In this document: positions 57,326 to 64,000 of the stretch, one piece after another | Position numbering within the stretch: position 1 is the first letter of the stretch | How the letters are laid out: each line of letters opens with the position of its first letter | Source: Bog-756 sp963830165 | GTDB taxonomy: Bacteria; Actinomycetota; Acidimicrobiia; Acidimicrobiales; RAAP-2 | Reading direction: 5' to 3' | Assembly (NCBI GenBank): GCA_963830165.1 | Contig: CAWHKZ010000002.1 | Location: 62,001 to 126,000 of the forward strand | Length of the DNA stretch: 64,000 bases | Position numbers and translations under genes: made by a program | Notes under the pieces: model-generated | Seen by the model: the letters and a program-made list of their open reading frames with translations, nothing else | The model's database searches: none | What the model was told of the DNA's origin: nothing

Positions 57326-57867
57326 CGCCGCGCTGGAGGTGACTCACTCTCGCCGGGACCAGACATTGTCTGTCACCGGATCGATGATCGGTCACCACCC
57401 TGATGGTCGGGGCCGACCTCGACGAAGTCATAGCGAGCCCGTCACACCCTTACGGGCTTCATGGGATCGCTGACGCGACGCTCGAGAGCGCGATGCTTTG
57501 GACCCAGGGCCAGGCGCGCCGGGGTGTCCATATCGCGAATCCGGAGCGCTCCATCCGACGACGTTCACATGTGAAGGCCTACCCGAAGGTCCGGATCCAG
57601 CTATCTGGACCCGCGTGTTCCCACGCACACTCACTCGCCATACCGATCGGCGGACGGGGGTCGTCCTTCGCCTTGTCGCTCATGTTCGACCACGAGGACG
57701 GGGTGCAGGCCCCACCGACATGGCCGGAGTCTCGGACCCGCGCCCGCGAGGAGGCTCGATGCGCCGCGGCCGGGCGGTGACTGACGCAGTCCGAGGGCGC
57801 CGACGGTGCGCGTCCTATCCTTGTCGGTGCTGAGGTCCGACCCACTGGCATGAGGGGAGCACCCGCC
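57326..57867. other. 542-bp region without a convincing gene
   Basis: The only open frame of note is 57403-57780 (+), 125 codons, with no recognisable motif, no ribosome binding site and a composition unlike neighbouring genes; I do not call it. The right end carries GAGGGGAG, the ribosome binding site of the next gene. Confidence 0.4.
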
Positions 57868-59556
57868 ATGGACGTCCTGCTCGTAATCGACGCAGCCGAA
57901 GTGCCCGGGCGCTTGTCCGCACGTGCCCGCCGGCGAGTGGACGTGGCCCACGCTCCGTTGCCACCGGAGGTCGTCGCCGACCTGCGCGCGCACATCCCCC
58001 GTTCGGTCGGAGTGGTCGCACCCGACAGTGACGAAGGCCGGGCCTGGCTGGCACAGGTAGCCCACCAACTGCACCACGCCGGTCTGCCGGTCGAGGTACT
58101 GAGCGATGTGCCTGTCGAGGTGGGTCCGGCCATCGAGGTCCGTCCGATCACCGATCCGGGTCCGGCGATCCAAACGGCCGACTCGTTGCTGGACCTGATC
58201 GGCGACACCCCCCTCGTCCGTCTCGACCGGATCGGACGGGACCTTCCCGGCCAGATGCTGGCCAAGTTGGAGTTCCTGAACCCCGGAGGCAGCGTCAAGG
58301 ACCGCCCCGCGCTCGCCATGATCGATGCGGCGGAACGCGAGGGGCGGCTCGGGCCGGGCGGGACCATCGTCGAGCCGACGTCGGGCAACACCGGCGTCGG
58401 CCTGGCCATCGTCGCCGCCCGCCGCGGCTACCGCTGCATCTTCACGATGCCCGACAAGATCGCTGCGGAGAAGGTGGCACTCCTCCGGGCCTATGGCGCA
58501 GAGGTGGTGGTCTGCCCCACGGCGGTCGACCCTGCCCACCCCGACTCCTACTACTCGGTCGCCCGGCGGCTGGTCGAGACCACTCTGGGTGCCTTCCAAC
58601 CCGACCAGTACTCCAATCCCCACAACCAGGAGGCGCACTTCCTGACCACCGGGCCGGAGATCTGGAGGCAGACCGCCGGCCGCATCACCCATCTGGTCGC
58701 CAGCATCGGGACCGGGGGGACCATCTCCGGGATCGGCCGCTACCTGAAGGCCCGGAACCCCGCCATCCAGATCATCGGTGCCGATCCCGAGGGATCGGTC
58801 TACTCCGGGGGCGGCGGCCGCCCCTACCTCGTGGAAGGCATCGGCGAGGACTTCTGGCCCGACGCCTACGATCGCGAGATCGCCGACCGGGTCGTCATGG
58901 TCTCCGACCGCGACAGCTTCCTCACCGCCCGCCGGGTCACCCGCCAGGAGGGAATCCTCGTCGGCGGCTCCGCCGGCACCGCCATCTGGGCTGCCCTCCA
59001 GGTCGGGCTCGAGGCCGGGCACGACGCCGTCATCGTCGTGATCATCCCCGACTCCGGAAGGGGCTATCTCTCCAAGCTCTACGACGACAGCTGGATGGCC
59101 GACCACGGTTTCCTCCGCTCCGGCGGATCGACCGAGGAGACGGTCGGCGAGCTGCTGGCCCACAAGCACCGCAAGGGGACTCCTTCGCTGCCCCCTCTGG
59201 TCCACGTCCATCCGGACGAGACGGTTCGGGAGGCCATCTCGATCCTGCGCGAGTACGGCGTCTCCCAGGTGCCGGTGGTCAAGGCCGAGCCACCGCTGGC
59301 CCTGGCCGAGGTCGTGGGCACCGTGACCGAATACGACCTCCTCGCCCTGCTCGTCAACACGCCCGAGTCCTTCGACGCCAGGGTCAACGGGGTCATGACG
59401 CCGCCGCTGCCGATGGTCGGCACCGGCGAAGCGATCGAGGTGGCCTCGGCCCGCCTCGCCGAGCACAGCGCCGTCCTCGTCGTCGACGGCGGCCATCCCA
59501 CGGGCATCGTCACCCGCAGCGACCTGTTGGACTTCCTGTCCGGGGCGGGACGATGA
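57868..59556 (+). CDS. cbs: Cystathionine beta-synthase with extra N-terminal domain
   Basis: 562-residue PLP enzyme joining serine and homocysteine to cystathionine, first step of reverse transsulfuration. The catalytic core begins near residue 105 (DLIGDTPLVRLDRIG). The PLP lysine is Lys144 (NPGGSVKDRP); TSGNTGVG binds the substrate carboxylate and SIGTGGTISG the PLP phosphate. A pair of CBS domains closes the protein (VREAISILREYGVSQVPVV; VASARLAEHSAVLVVDGG). The first 100 residues (MDVLLVIDAAEVPGRL onward) are extra compared with the usual 455-460-residue actinobacterial enzyme. ATG 57868 follows GAGGGGAG. Overlaps the next gene (ATGA). Confidence 0.87.
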   Translation: MDVLLVIDAAEVPGRLSARARRRVDVAHAPLPPEVVADLRAHIPRSVGVVAPDSDEGRAWLAQVAHQLHHAGLPVEVLSDVPVEVGPAIEVRPITDPGPAIQTADSLLDLIGDTPLVRLDRIGRDLPGQMLAKLEFLNPGGSVKDRPALAMIDAAEREGRLGPGGTIVEPTSGNTGVGLAIVAARRGYRCIFTMPDKIAAEKVALLRAYGAEVVVCPTAVDPAHPDSYYSVARRLVETTLGAFQPDQYSNPHNQEAHFLTTGPEIWRQTAGRITHLVASIGTGGTISGIGRYLKARNPAIQIIGADPEGSVYSGGGGRPYLVEGIGEDFWPDAYDREIADRVVMVSDRDSFLTARRVTRQEGILVGGSAGTAIWAALQVGLEAGHDAVIVVIIPDSGRGYLSKLYDDSWMADHGFLRSGGSTEETVGELLAHKHRKGTPSLPPLVHVHPDETVREAISILREYGVSQVPVVKAEPPLALAEVVGTVTEYDLLALLVNTPESFDARVNGVMTPPLPMVGTGEAIEVASARLAEHSAVLVVDGGHPTGIVTRSDLLDFLSGAGR

Positions 59557-60737
59557 GCGGGGACCAACCCGCCGGCTCCGGGCGGTCCGGGTTCGAGACC
59601 AGGGCCATCCACGCCGGCCAGCCACCGGACCCGGCCACCGGGGCGGTGGTCCCGCCCGTGTCGTTCTCGACGACCTTCGCCCAGGAATCCGTGGGCGGGC
59701 ACCGCGGCTACGACTACTCGCGGAGCGGCAATCCGACGCGCGCCGCGCTCGAGACGTGCCTGGCCTCGTTGGAGCAGGCGGAGCACGGACTGGCCTTCGC
59801 GAGCGGGCTGGCCGCGGAGGATGCGGTGCTGCGACTGCTGCACCCCGGGGACCACGCCGTCATCCCGAACGACGCCTACGGGGGCACGTACCGTCTCTTC
59901 GACAAGGTGTGGGCGCCGGCCGGGCTCGGGTACACGCCGGCGGACCTCACCTCCGTCGACCGGATCCGCGAAGTGTGGCAGGACCGGACCTCGATGGTGT
60001 GGATCGAGACGCCGTCCAATCCCCTCCTGTCGATCGTCGACATCGAGGCCGTGGCCACCTTCGCCCACGACCGGGGTGCGGTCGTCGTGGTGGACAACAC
60101 CTTCGCGTCGCCCTACCTGCAGCAGCCGCTGCAGTGGGGAGCGGACGTCGTGGTGCACTCGTCGACCAAGTACCTGGGCGGCCACAGCGACGTCGTCGGG
60201 GGCTTCGTGGCCACCGACGACGACGAGCTGGCGACGCGGATCGGGTTCGTCCAGAACGCGGCGGGAGGCGTACCGGGACCGATGGACTGTTACCTGGTAC
60301 TGAGGGGGGTCAAGACGCTGGCCCTGCGCATGGACCGCCACTGCGCCAACGCGGCCGCGGTGGCCGAGCTCCTGTGTGGACACCCTGCCGTCGCGTCGGT
60401 GCTCTACCCGGGCCTTCCGGACCACCCCGGCCACGAGGTCGCACGCCGCCAGATGCGCGGCTACGGCGGGATGGTGTCGTTCGTCCTGGCCGGTGGTGAG
60501 CTGGCCGCCCTCGAGGTCGCCCGCTCGGCTTCGCTGTTCACGCTGGCCGAATCTCTCGGGGCGGTCGAGTCGCTGATCGAGCACCCCCACCGGATGACCC
60601 ATGCATCGGCACAGGACTCGCCGCTGGCCGTCGACCCGGGATTGATCCGCCTGTCCGTCGGCCTGGAGACACTCGACGATCTGCTCGCCGACCTCACCGC
60701 CGCACTCGACAGAGCCGATCGACGACCCGGGCGGTAG
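59553..60737 (+). CDS. metB: Cystathionine gamma-synthase/gamma-lyase
   Basis: 394-residue fold-type I PLP enzyme of the Cys/Met metabolism family. FETRAIHAGQPPDPATGAVV is the family N-terminus and YDYSRSGNPTRAALE binds PLP from the neighbour subunit. VVVDNTFASPYLQQPLQWGAD is present, and the PLP lysine is Lys206 in HSSTKYLGGHSD. SLGAVESLIEHPHRMTHAS is the C-terminal signature. The coupling to the cystathionine beta-synthase gene (ATGA overlap) favours the lyase direction: cystathionine to cysteine, 2-oxobutyrate and ammonia. MetB and CGL sequences are hard to separate, so the symbol is provisional. Confidence 0.88.
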   Translation: MSGDQPAGSGRSGFETRAIHAGQPPDPATGAVVPPVSFSTTFAQESVGGHRGYDYSRSGNPTRAALETCLASLEQAEHGLAFASGLAAEDAVLRLLHPGDHAVIPNDAYGGTYRLFDKVWAPAGLGYTPADLTSVDRIREVWQDRTSMVWIETPSNPLLSIVDIEAVATFAHDRGAVVVVDNTFASPYLQQPLQWGADVVVHSSTKYLGGHSDVVGGFVATDDDELATRIGFVQNAAGGVPGPMDCYLVLRGVKTLALRMDRHCANAAAVAELLCGHPAVASVLYPGLPDHPGHEVARRQMRGYGGMVSFVLAGGELAALEVARSASLFTLAESLGAVESLIEHPHRMTHASAQDSPLAVDPGLIRLSVGLETLDDLLADLTAALDRADRRPGR

Positions 60738-61052
60738 CGCGTCAGACCGCGGGCCGGCTCCCCACCACGGCGCACATTCGGCTCGCACGTGGTCCGACCA
60801 GCCCGATGGGCCGTGCCGGCGAGCCGGGCCCGGAGAAGGATCCCAGGGCTCCCCGGTGAGGCGACCGGAACTGCCGATTTCCGGGTAGCTGCATTGGCTC
60901 GTCGCTCCACACGTTGTCTGCTGTCCGTACGGCACGTATCCAGCCGAGCGAGGCCGACACCTGTCGGCGTCGCCCCCAGGTGGACCACGCCGACGTCGTC
61001 CGCCGTGGAGAAGAAGAACCGAGACACAGGACGACTGATGGGAGCTGATCGG
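60738..61052. other. 315-bp leader region before 6-phosphogluconate dehydrogenase
   Basis: No gene or known riboswitch recognised. The frame of the next gene stays open upstream, but the residues are Arg/Pro/Thr-rich without motifs. Some short inverted repeats exist, none long enough to call. GGGAGCTGATCGG at the right end includes the probable ribosome binding site. Confidence 0.4.
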
Positions 61053-62072
61053 ATGCAACTCGGAATGGTCGGACTCGGGAGGATGGGGGCGAACGTCACG
61101 CGACGGGCGATGAGAGACGGGCATGACTGCGTCGTCTACAACCGGTCGCCCGATCCGGTGCGCGAACTCGCCGGCGAGGGCGCCACCGGCACCCATTCGC
61201 TGGACGAGTTCGTCGCCGCGCTCGAGCCGCCGCGCGTGGCTTGGGTGATGGTTCCGGCCGCGATCACCGGTGAGATGGTCGAACAGCTGGCCGGCCGGTT
61301 GGAGCGGGGCGACGTGATCATCGACGGGGGCAACAGCTACTACCGCGACGACATTGACCGCGCCGAACGGCTGATGCCGCGGGGCATCCACTACCTGGAC
61401 ATCGGAACGAGCGGTGGGGTGTTCGGCCTCGAGCGTGGGTACTGCCTGATGATCGGCGGCGAGTCGGAGACCGTGGCCCACCTCGATCCCCTGCTGCGCT
61501 CGATCGCTCCCGGCGTCCAGGCGGCACCCCGGACACCGGGGCGCGAGGGGAAGCCGACGACCGCCGAACAGGGATACCTGCACTGTGGCCCCGCCGGCGC
61601 TGGCCACTTCGTCAAGATGGTGCACAACGGCATCGAGTACGGGATCATGGCCGCCTTCGCCGAAGGACTGAACATCCTGGGTCACGCCGATGTCGGTCGG
61701 GACGACCAGGAGCGGGACGCCGAGACCGCGCCGCTCGGCGATCCCCGCTACTACCAGTATCAATTCGACCTCCCCTCGATCTCCGAGGTCTGGCGTCGCG
61801 GCAGCGTGGTGTCGTCGTGGCTGCTCGACCTCACCGCGGCGGCACTCGCCGACTCACCCCAGCTGGAGGAGTTCGCGGGGCGCGTCTCGGACTCGGGCGA
61901 AGGACGTTGGACCGTGCATGCGGCGGTCGACGAGGGGGTGCCGGCCCAGGTGCTCAGTGCCGCCCTCTACCAGCGCTTCAGCTCGCGAGGCGAGGGGGAC
62001 TTCGCCGACCGGCTGCTCTCCGCCATGCGCAACCAGTTCGGTGGGCATGTCGAGAAGCCGGTCAGCGCCTGA
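61053..62072 (+). CDS. gnd: 6-phosphogluconate dehydrogenase, short decarboxylating type
   Basis: 339-residue enzyme of the oxidative pentose phosphate pathway (6-phosphogluconate to ribulose 5-phosphate and CO2). The NAD(P) loop is LGMVGLGRMGANVTRR. IDGGNSYYRDDIDRAE, DIGTSGGVFGLERGYCLMIGG and the catalytic Lys in GHFVKMVHNGIEYG are intact. The length fits the short GndA/YqeC-like class, which is often NAD-preferring. ATG 61053 was chosen as the start of the Rossmann strand; ATG 61038 is possible. Confidence 0.88.
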   Translation: MQLGMVGLGRMGANVTRRAMRDGHDCVVYNRSPDPVRELAGEGATGTHSLDEFVAALEPPRVAWVMVPAAITGEMVEQLAGRLERGDVIIDGGNSYYRDDIDRAERLMPRGIHYLDIGTSGGVFGLERGYCLMIGGESETVAHLDPLLRSIAPGVQAAPRTPGREGKPTTAEQGYLHCGPAGAGHFVKMVHNGIEYGIMAAFAEGLNILGHADVGRDDQERDAETAPLGDPRYYQYQFDLPSISEVWRRGSVVSSWLLDLTAAALADSPQLEEFAGRVSDSGEGRWTVHAAVDEGVPAQVLSAALYQRFSSRGEGDFADRLLSAMRNQFGGHVEKPVSA

Positions 62073-62192
62073 GGCGGTCTGCGCCCACCGACACAGCCTC
62101 CGGACCGTGAGTCGATTCTGCCGGTTGGTGACGTCACTCCGGCGCCATCGGCGGACAGTCAACGTGTCGGTCACCACCCCGATCGGTGATCT

Positions 62193-62294
62193 TGCACCGG
62201 CGAGCCGACCGGAACGGAAAGCGTCGACGAGAGCTACCTCGTCGACCGTCGGACCGCGGGAGATGTTCACCAGGATGGCGCCGCGACCCTCCAC
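62193..62294 (-). pseudogene. Remnant of a D-2-hydroxyacid dehydrogenase
   Basis: Thirty-four codons read GRGAILVNISRGPTVDEVAL, then VDAFRSGRLAGA, the unmistakable NAD-domain block of the 2-hydroxyacid dehydrogenase family (with the conserved Arg of ISRG). Sequence on both sides is unrelated, and a stop lies directly upstream in frame, so this is an isolated fragment of a deleted gene. Confidence 0.65.
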
Positions 62295-62674
62295 TCGTCA
62301 TTGAACCAGCCGGCACGGTAGCTGGGTGGCTCCTGGAGGGCACCGGCCCGGTCGGGCGAGCGACCCTCTCGAAGGTTGGTGCTACCTGGCGAACCTGCCA
62401 ATATGCGAAAGTCCCCGGATCCGGGGCCTGGGGCCTCAGTTCCGGGGACTTCCGATTTCAGTGTCCGGGTACTTCGACGAACACCTGTTGGTGGGGTGTT
62501 CTCGGAAGGGTCTGACCTGGGGCGGAGCCAACCTGCGGGCGGCGGTTTCATACGCCGAAGCCCGGATTTTCATACGGAAGGCCAAAAGTCCAGGTCAGCG
62601 GGTGGTTATGACTCCGACCGGTTGGTGACCCCAACGCAAGGGTCAGCGGTGCGAGGTGCAGCCAGGGGCACCGG
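62295..62674. other. 380-bp non-coding mosaic region
   Basis: No gene seen. It contains the inverted repeat listed separately, is poorer in GC than the rest of the window, and separates the dehydrogenase remnant from the HTH/nucleotidyltransferase pair. It looks like insertion or deletion scar sequence. Confidence 0.4.
62409..62451. repeat. 11-bp perfect inverted repeat
   Basis: AAGTCCCCGGA (62409-62419) and TCCGGGGACTT (62441-62451) enclose 21 bases. It could be a factor-independent terminator for gnd or the nucleotidyltransferase gene, or the end of a lost mobile element. No T-run follows on either strand. Confidence 0.5.
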
Positions 62675-63229
62675 TTAGCCGGGTTTGGCGCGGGCGGGGT
62701 CCAGCCTGTCGATGCACTGCACTACCGCCCTCCTCCGGCCTCGGACGAGTGGTAGCAGTTCTGCTCGCTCCCGCAGCGTCTCGCACGAAACCAGCTCGGC
62801 CCCCACCAGGTCCTTGGCGAACTCGATGTCCTTATCGCGGTTGGCGACCAACTTGGCGACGACCAGGTCGTGGGCGTCGAGGCACATGGCCCGGCTCGGC
62901 AGCGCATCTTCGCGGTCAAAGGGCACCAGCCGGTCTCTCCACCCCTCCGGCAGATCCGCTGTAGTGATCGAGACTCCTTGGCCGTACACACCGAACGCCG
63001 TCTCGAAATCGGACCCCTCGCCGATCGCACCGTCGACTGCGTCGGACTTGACATTGTCGGGATCATCGAAGAAGGCGATGTCGGCCTCCGGGGACATCCA
63101 TGCCCTCAATGGCAATTCGTCCTCGCTGTACGAGCCGAGGATCGACTGGCTGCCGATCACCAGCACGTCCGGGGCGTCGGCGATCTTCGACGCCGCCCTT
63201 AGGATGTGGGCCAGCTGCTCTCGGTTCAC
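62675..63229 (-). CDS. Nucleotidyltransferase-like protein (DUF6036 type)
   Basis: 184 residues. PDVLVIGSQSILGSY is the glycine-serine loop of the polymerase-beta nucleotidyltransferase fold. SPEADIAFFDDPDN carries the acidic metal-binding residues, and LDAHDLVVAKLVANRDKDIEFAKDLV is the helical tail common to DUF6036 and AbiEii-like proteins. GTG 63229 overlaps the stop of the HTH gene (GTGA), so the two are coupled. Pairs of a small HTH protein and such a nucleotidyltransferase are found in mobile regions and may be toxin-antitoxin systems (family knowledge plus inference); the target is unknown. Confidence 0.72.
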   Translation of the reverse strand: MNREQLAHILRAASKIADAPDVLVIGSQSILGSYSEDELPLRAWMSPEADIAFFDDPDNVKSDAVDGAIGEGSDFETAFGVYGQGVSITTADLPEGWRDRLVPFDREDALPSRAMCLDAHDLVVAKLVANRDKDIEFAKDLVGAELVSCETLRERAELLPLVRGRRRAVVQCIDRLDPARAKPG

Positions 63230-63754
63230 CTCGAACTCGACGCCGGAGACCTGCCGAAGGTCGCAAGGACCTCCTGGCGTTCCGCATCACTCAGCACCCC
63301 AGCGAACGGTGAGTTCTGGCGCAGATCCCTGGCCCTTGGTGACCGCGAGGTCAGGGCTTCGAGGATCTCAGCGGTCGGGCCCGAGAGGAGACGCTCCCAC
63401 TCATCGAGCCAATGACGGGCACGGCCCCGGTGGTCACGCTCCTGCATCTTGCGCAGGTTGGCGCGGCCTGTCGCCAGCACGTCCTCCGGGTTGGCTACCA
63501 GCTTGCCGGCGACCGCGTGCCCCAACCACAGGCTGCGCTGCTGGTCCCTCGTCATCCGCGCGGTCCGGGCCCGCAACTCCTCGAGGTGGCTGCGCCGCAC
63601 CCTCCGGTGAGTGCCCACCGTGACATAGGGGATGTCCCCTGAGTTGCACAGGTCGACGACATGCTGCCGGGACGCGTTCGAGCAGGCTTGCCGCCTCACC
63701 TGTGGTGAGGAGGTCGGTGCTGTCGCCCACAAGATCCTGGTCCATGCGTGTCAT
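63226..63754 (-). CDS. Excisionase/MerR-type HTH protein, antitoxin-like (frameshifted)
   Basis: About 175 residues after repair. From ATG 63754 the frame reads DLLTTGEAASL and then must switch near 63678-63682 (one extra base) to reach ASRQHVVDLCNSGDIPYVTV. This is the HTH_17/excisionase fold common in antitoxins (EAAxLLxxSRxxVxxL...G.IP). The rest, GTHRRVRRSHLEELRARTAR onward, is helical, ending SPFAGVLSDAERQEVLATF. A promoter with TACAAT and TTGCGT lies directly upstream. It is the first gene of a pair with the nucleotidyltransferase. Confidence 0.68.
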
Positions 63755-63761
63755 GACCTCT

Positions 63762-63789
63762 ATTGTATCAACAACCACCAAAAACGCAA
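63762..63789 (-). promoter_or_regulatory. Promoter of the HTH/nucleotidyltransferase pair
   Basis: On the minus strand TTGCGT (63784-63789) and TACAAT (63762-63767) are 16 bp apart, 8 bp before the ATG at 63754. The region is AT-rich with T-runs, quite unlike the rest of the window. Confidence 0.5.
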
Positions 63790-63868
63790 CCATCGTGCCT
63801 ATGATTTGTGTTTTTTGTGTTTACCCGAGGCTCCCTGTGCAACCGGCCCCAAGTGGCAGGACGTGCGG

Positions 63869-64000
63869 TCAGGAGGCGGTCAGCGAGCACAGCGCAAGGT
63901 TGAGCGCCCCCGCGAACACAAGGGCGGCCTCAACCGGACCCAGGTCCACCTGTGTCCCATGCAGTGCCTCATTCCGGAGGTTGATGCCCGGGTGGCCAGC
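63869..64000 (-). CDS. C-terminal end of an unidentified protein, HEPN-like motif (cut by window edge)
   Basis: The minus-strand frame is open from the edge for 43 codons to TGA at 63869-63871. It reads GINLRNEALHGTQVDLGPVE, then AALVFAGALNLALCSL. The block RNEALHG fits the R-N-x3-H motif of HEPN ribonucleases and of the DUF4209 C-terminus. The fragment is too short to be sure it is coding. If real, the gene lies directly upstream of the HTH/nucleotidyltransferase pair on the same strand. Confidence 0.35.
   Translation of the reverse strand, partial: AGHPGINLRNEALHGTQVDLGPVEAALVFAGALNLALCSLTAS

Noticed and set aside
57403..57780. 125-codon open frame before the cystathionine beta-synthase gene
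   Set aside because: No ribosome binding site, no motif and poor codon pattern; an overlapping minus-strand frame is equally unconvincing.
60738..61052. Possible riboswitch before the 6-phosphogluconate dehydrogenase gene
   Set aside because: No conserved core of a cobalamin, SAM or other known riboswitch could be matched by eye.
57380..62185. Shared TCGGTCACCACCC-like string near 57390 and 62168
   Set aside because: Only about 13 bases match and flanks differ, so it is not good evidence of an attachment site or element ends.

Overview
The window is a very GC-rich, gene-dense stretch of bacterial chromosome. GTG starts are common, neighbouring genes often overlap by 4 bp (ATGA/GTGA), and the gene content points to an actinobacterium: a wax ester synthase/DGAT, DosR/DosS-like regulators, an EthA-type monooxygenase, a monomeric isocitrate dehydrogenase, a large Lhr helicase and an NDMA-type alcohol dehydrogenase. 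A member of Acidimicrobiia or a related high-GC lineage is my best guess from the mixture; no rRNA or tRNA lies in the window to fix it.

Layout. 1-690 is the 3' end of valS. 729-5674 (minus) is a branched-chain amino acid-type ABC importer in which LivH, LivM and LivG are fused into one chain. 5867-11870 holds an alpha/beta hydrolase, a wax ester synthase, a beta-propeller lipoprotein and a divergent SDR/TetR pair with twin palindromic operators. 11980-18147 is cydABDC (cytochrome bd oxidase and its CydDC exporter). 18075-22751 carries a GNAT, a STAS protein, two small hypotheticals, a DosR/DosS-like two-component system and a universal stress protein. Near-identical DosR-like boxes lie before cydA and before the small hypotheticals, so 11.9-22.8 kb looks like a low-oxygen response island. 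22756-25740 encodes an ABC exporter and a hypothetical protein. 25761-31014 has a sulfatase, an EthA-like Baeyer-Villiger monooxygenase, an MFS exporter and a TetR regulator.

31036-37762 (minus) has an amidase-like protein lacking a zinc histidine, a secreted hypothetical, icd, a TrmH-family methyltransferase and an amidohydrolase. 37862-41584 has marR-MFS, a second marR and a DUF3089 esterase. 41745-45450 (minus) is an ssuACB-tauD sulfonate/taurine operon driven by a strong promoter that looks leaderless. 45533-54858 holds two alcohol dehydrogenases, a VOC protein, lhr, an aldo/keto reductase and an XRE regulator. 55132-57325 holds a Pro/Ser/Thr-rich membrane-anchored IPT/TIG protein and a divergent pair of paralogous small basic proteins. 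57868-60737 is a reverse transsulfuration pair (cystathionine beta-synthase with an unusual N-terminal extension, and a cystathionine gamma-synthase/lyase), followed by 6-phosphogluconate dehydrogenase. From about 62.1 kb the sequence is more AT-rich and mosaic: a dehydrogenase fragment, an 11-bp inverted repeat, and an excisionase-HTH/nucleotidyltransferase pair next to the cut-off end of a gene with a HEPN-like RN-x3-H motif. That is the best candidate here for a mobile toxin-antitoxin or defence module.

Caveat. At least a dozen conserved genes are split by single-base shifts, mostly in or beside short G/C runs and mostly in the first 35 kb (livK, the hydrolase, the wax synthase, cydA, cydB, cydD three times, cydC, ethA, icd twice, the HTH gene). 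Restoring one base each time gives full-length, family-typical proteins, so I annotate these as genes with a probable sequencing or assembly indel. Real pseudogenes cannot be excluded from the sequence alone.
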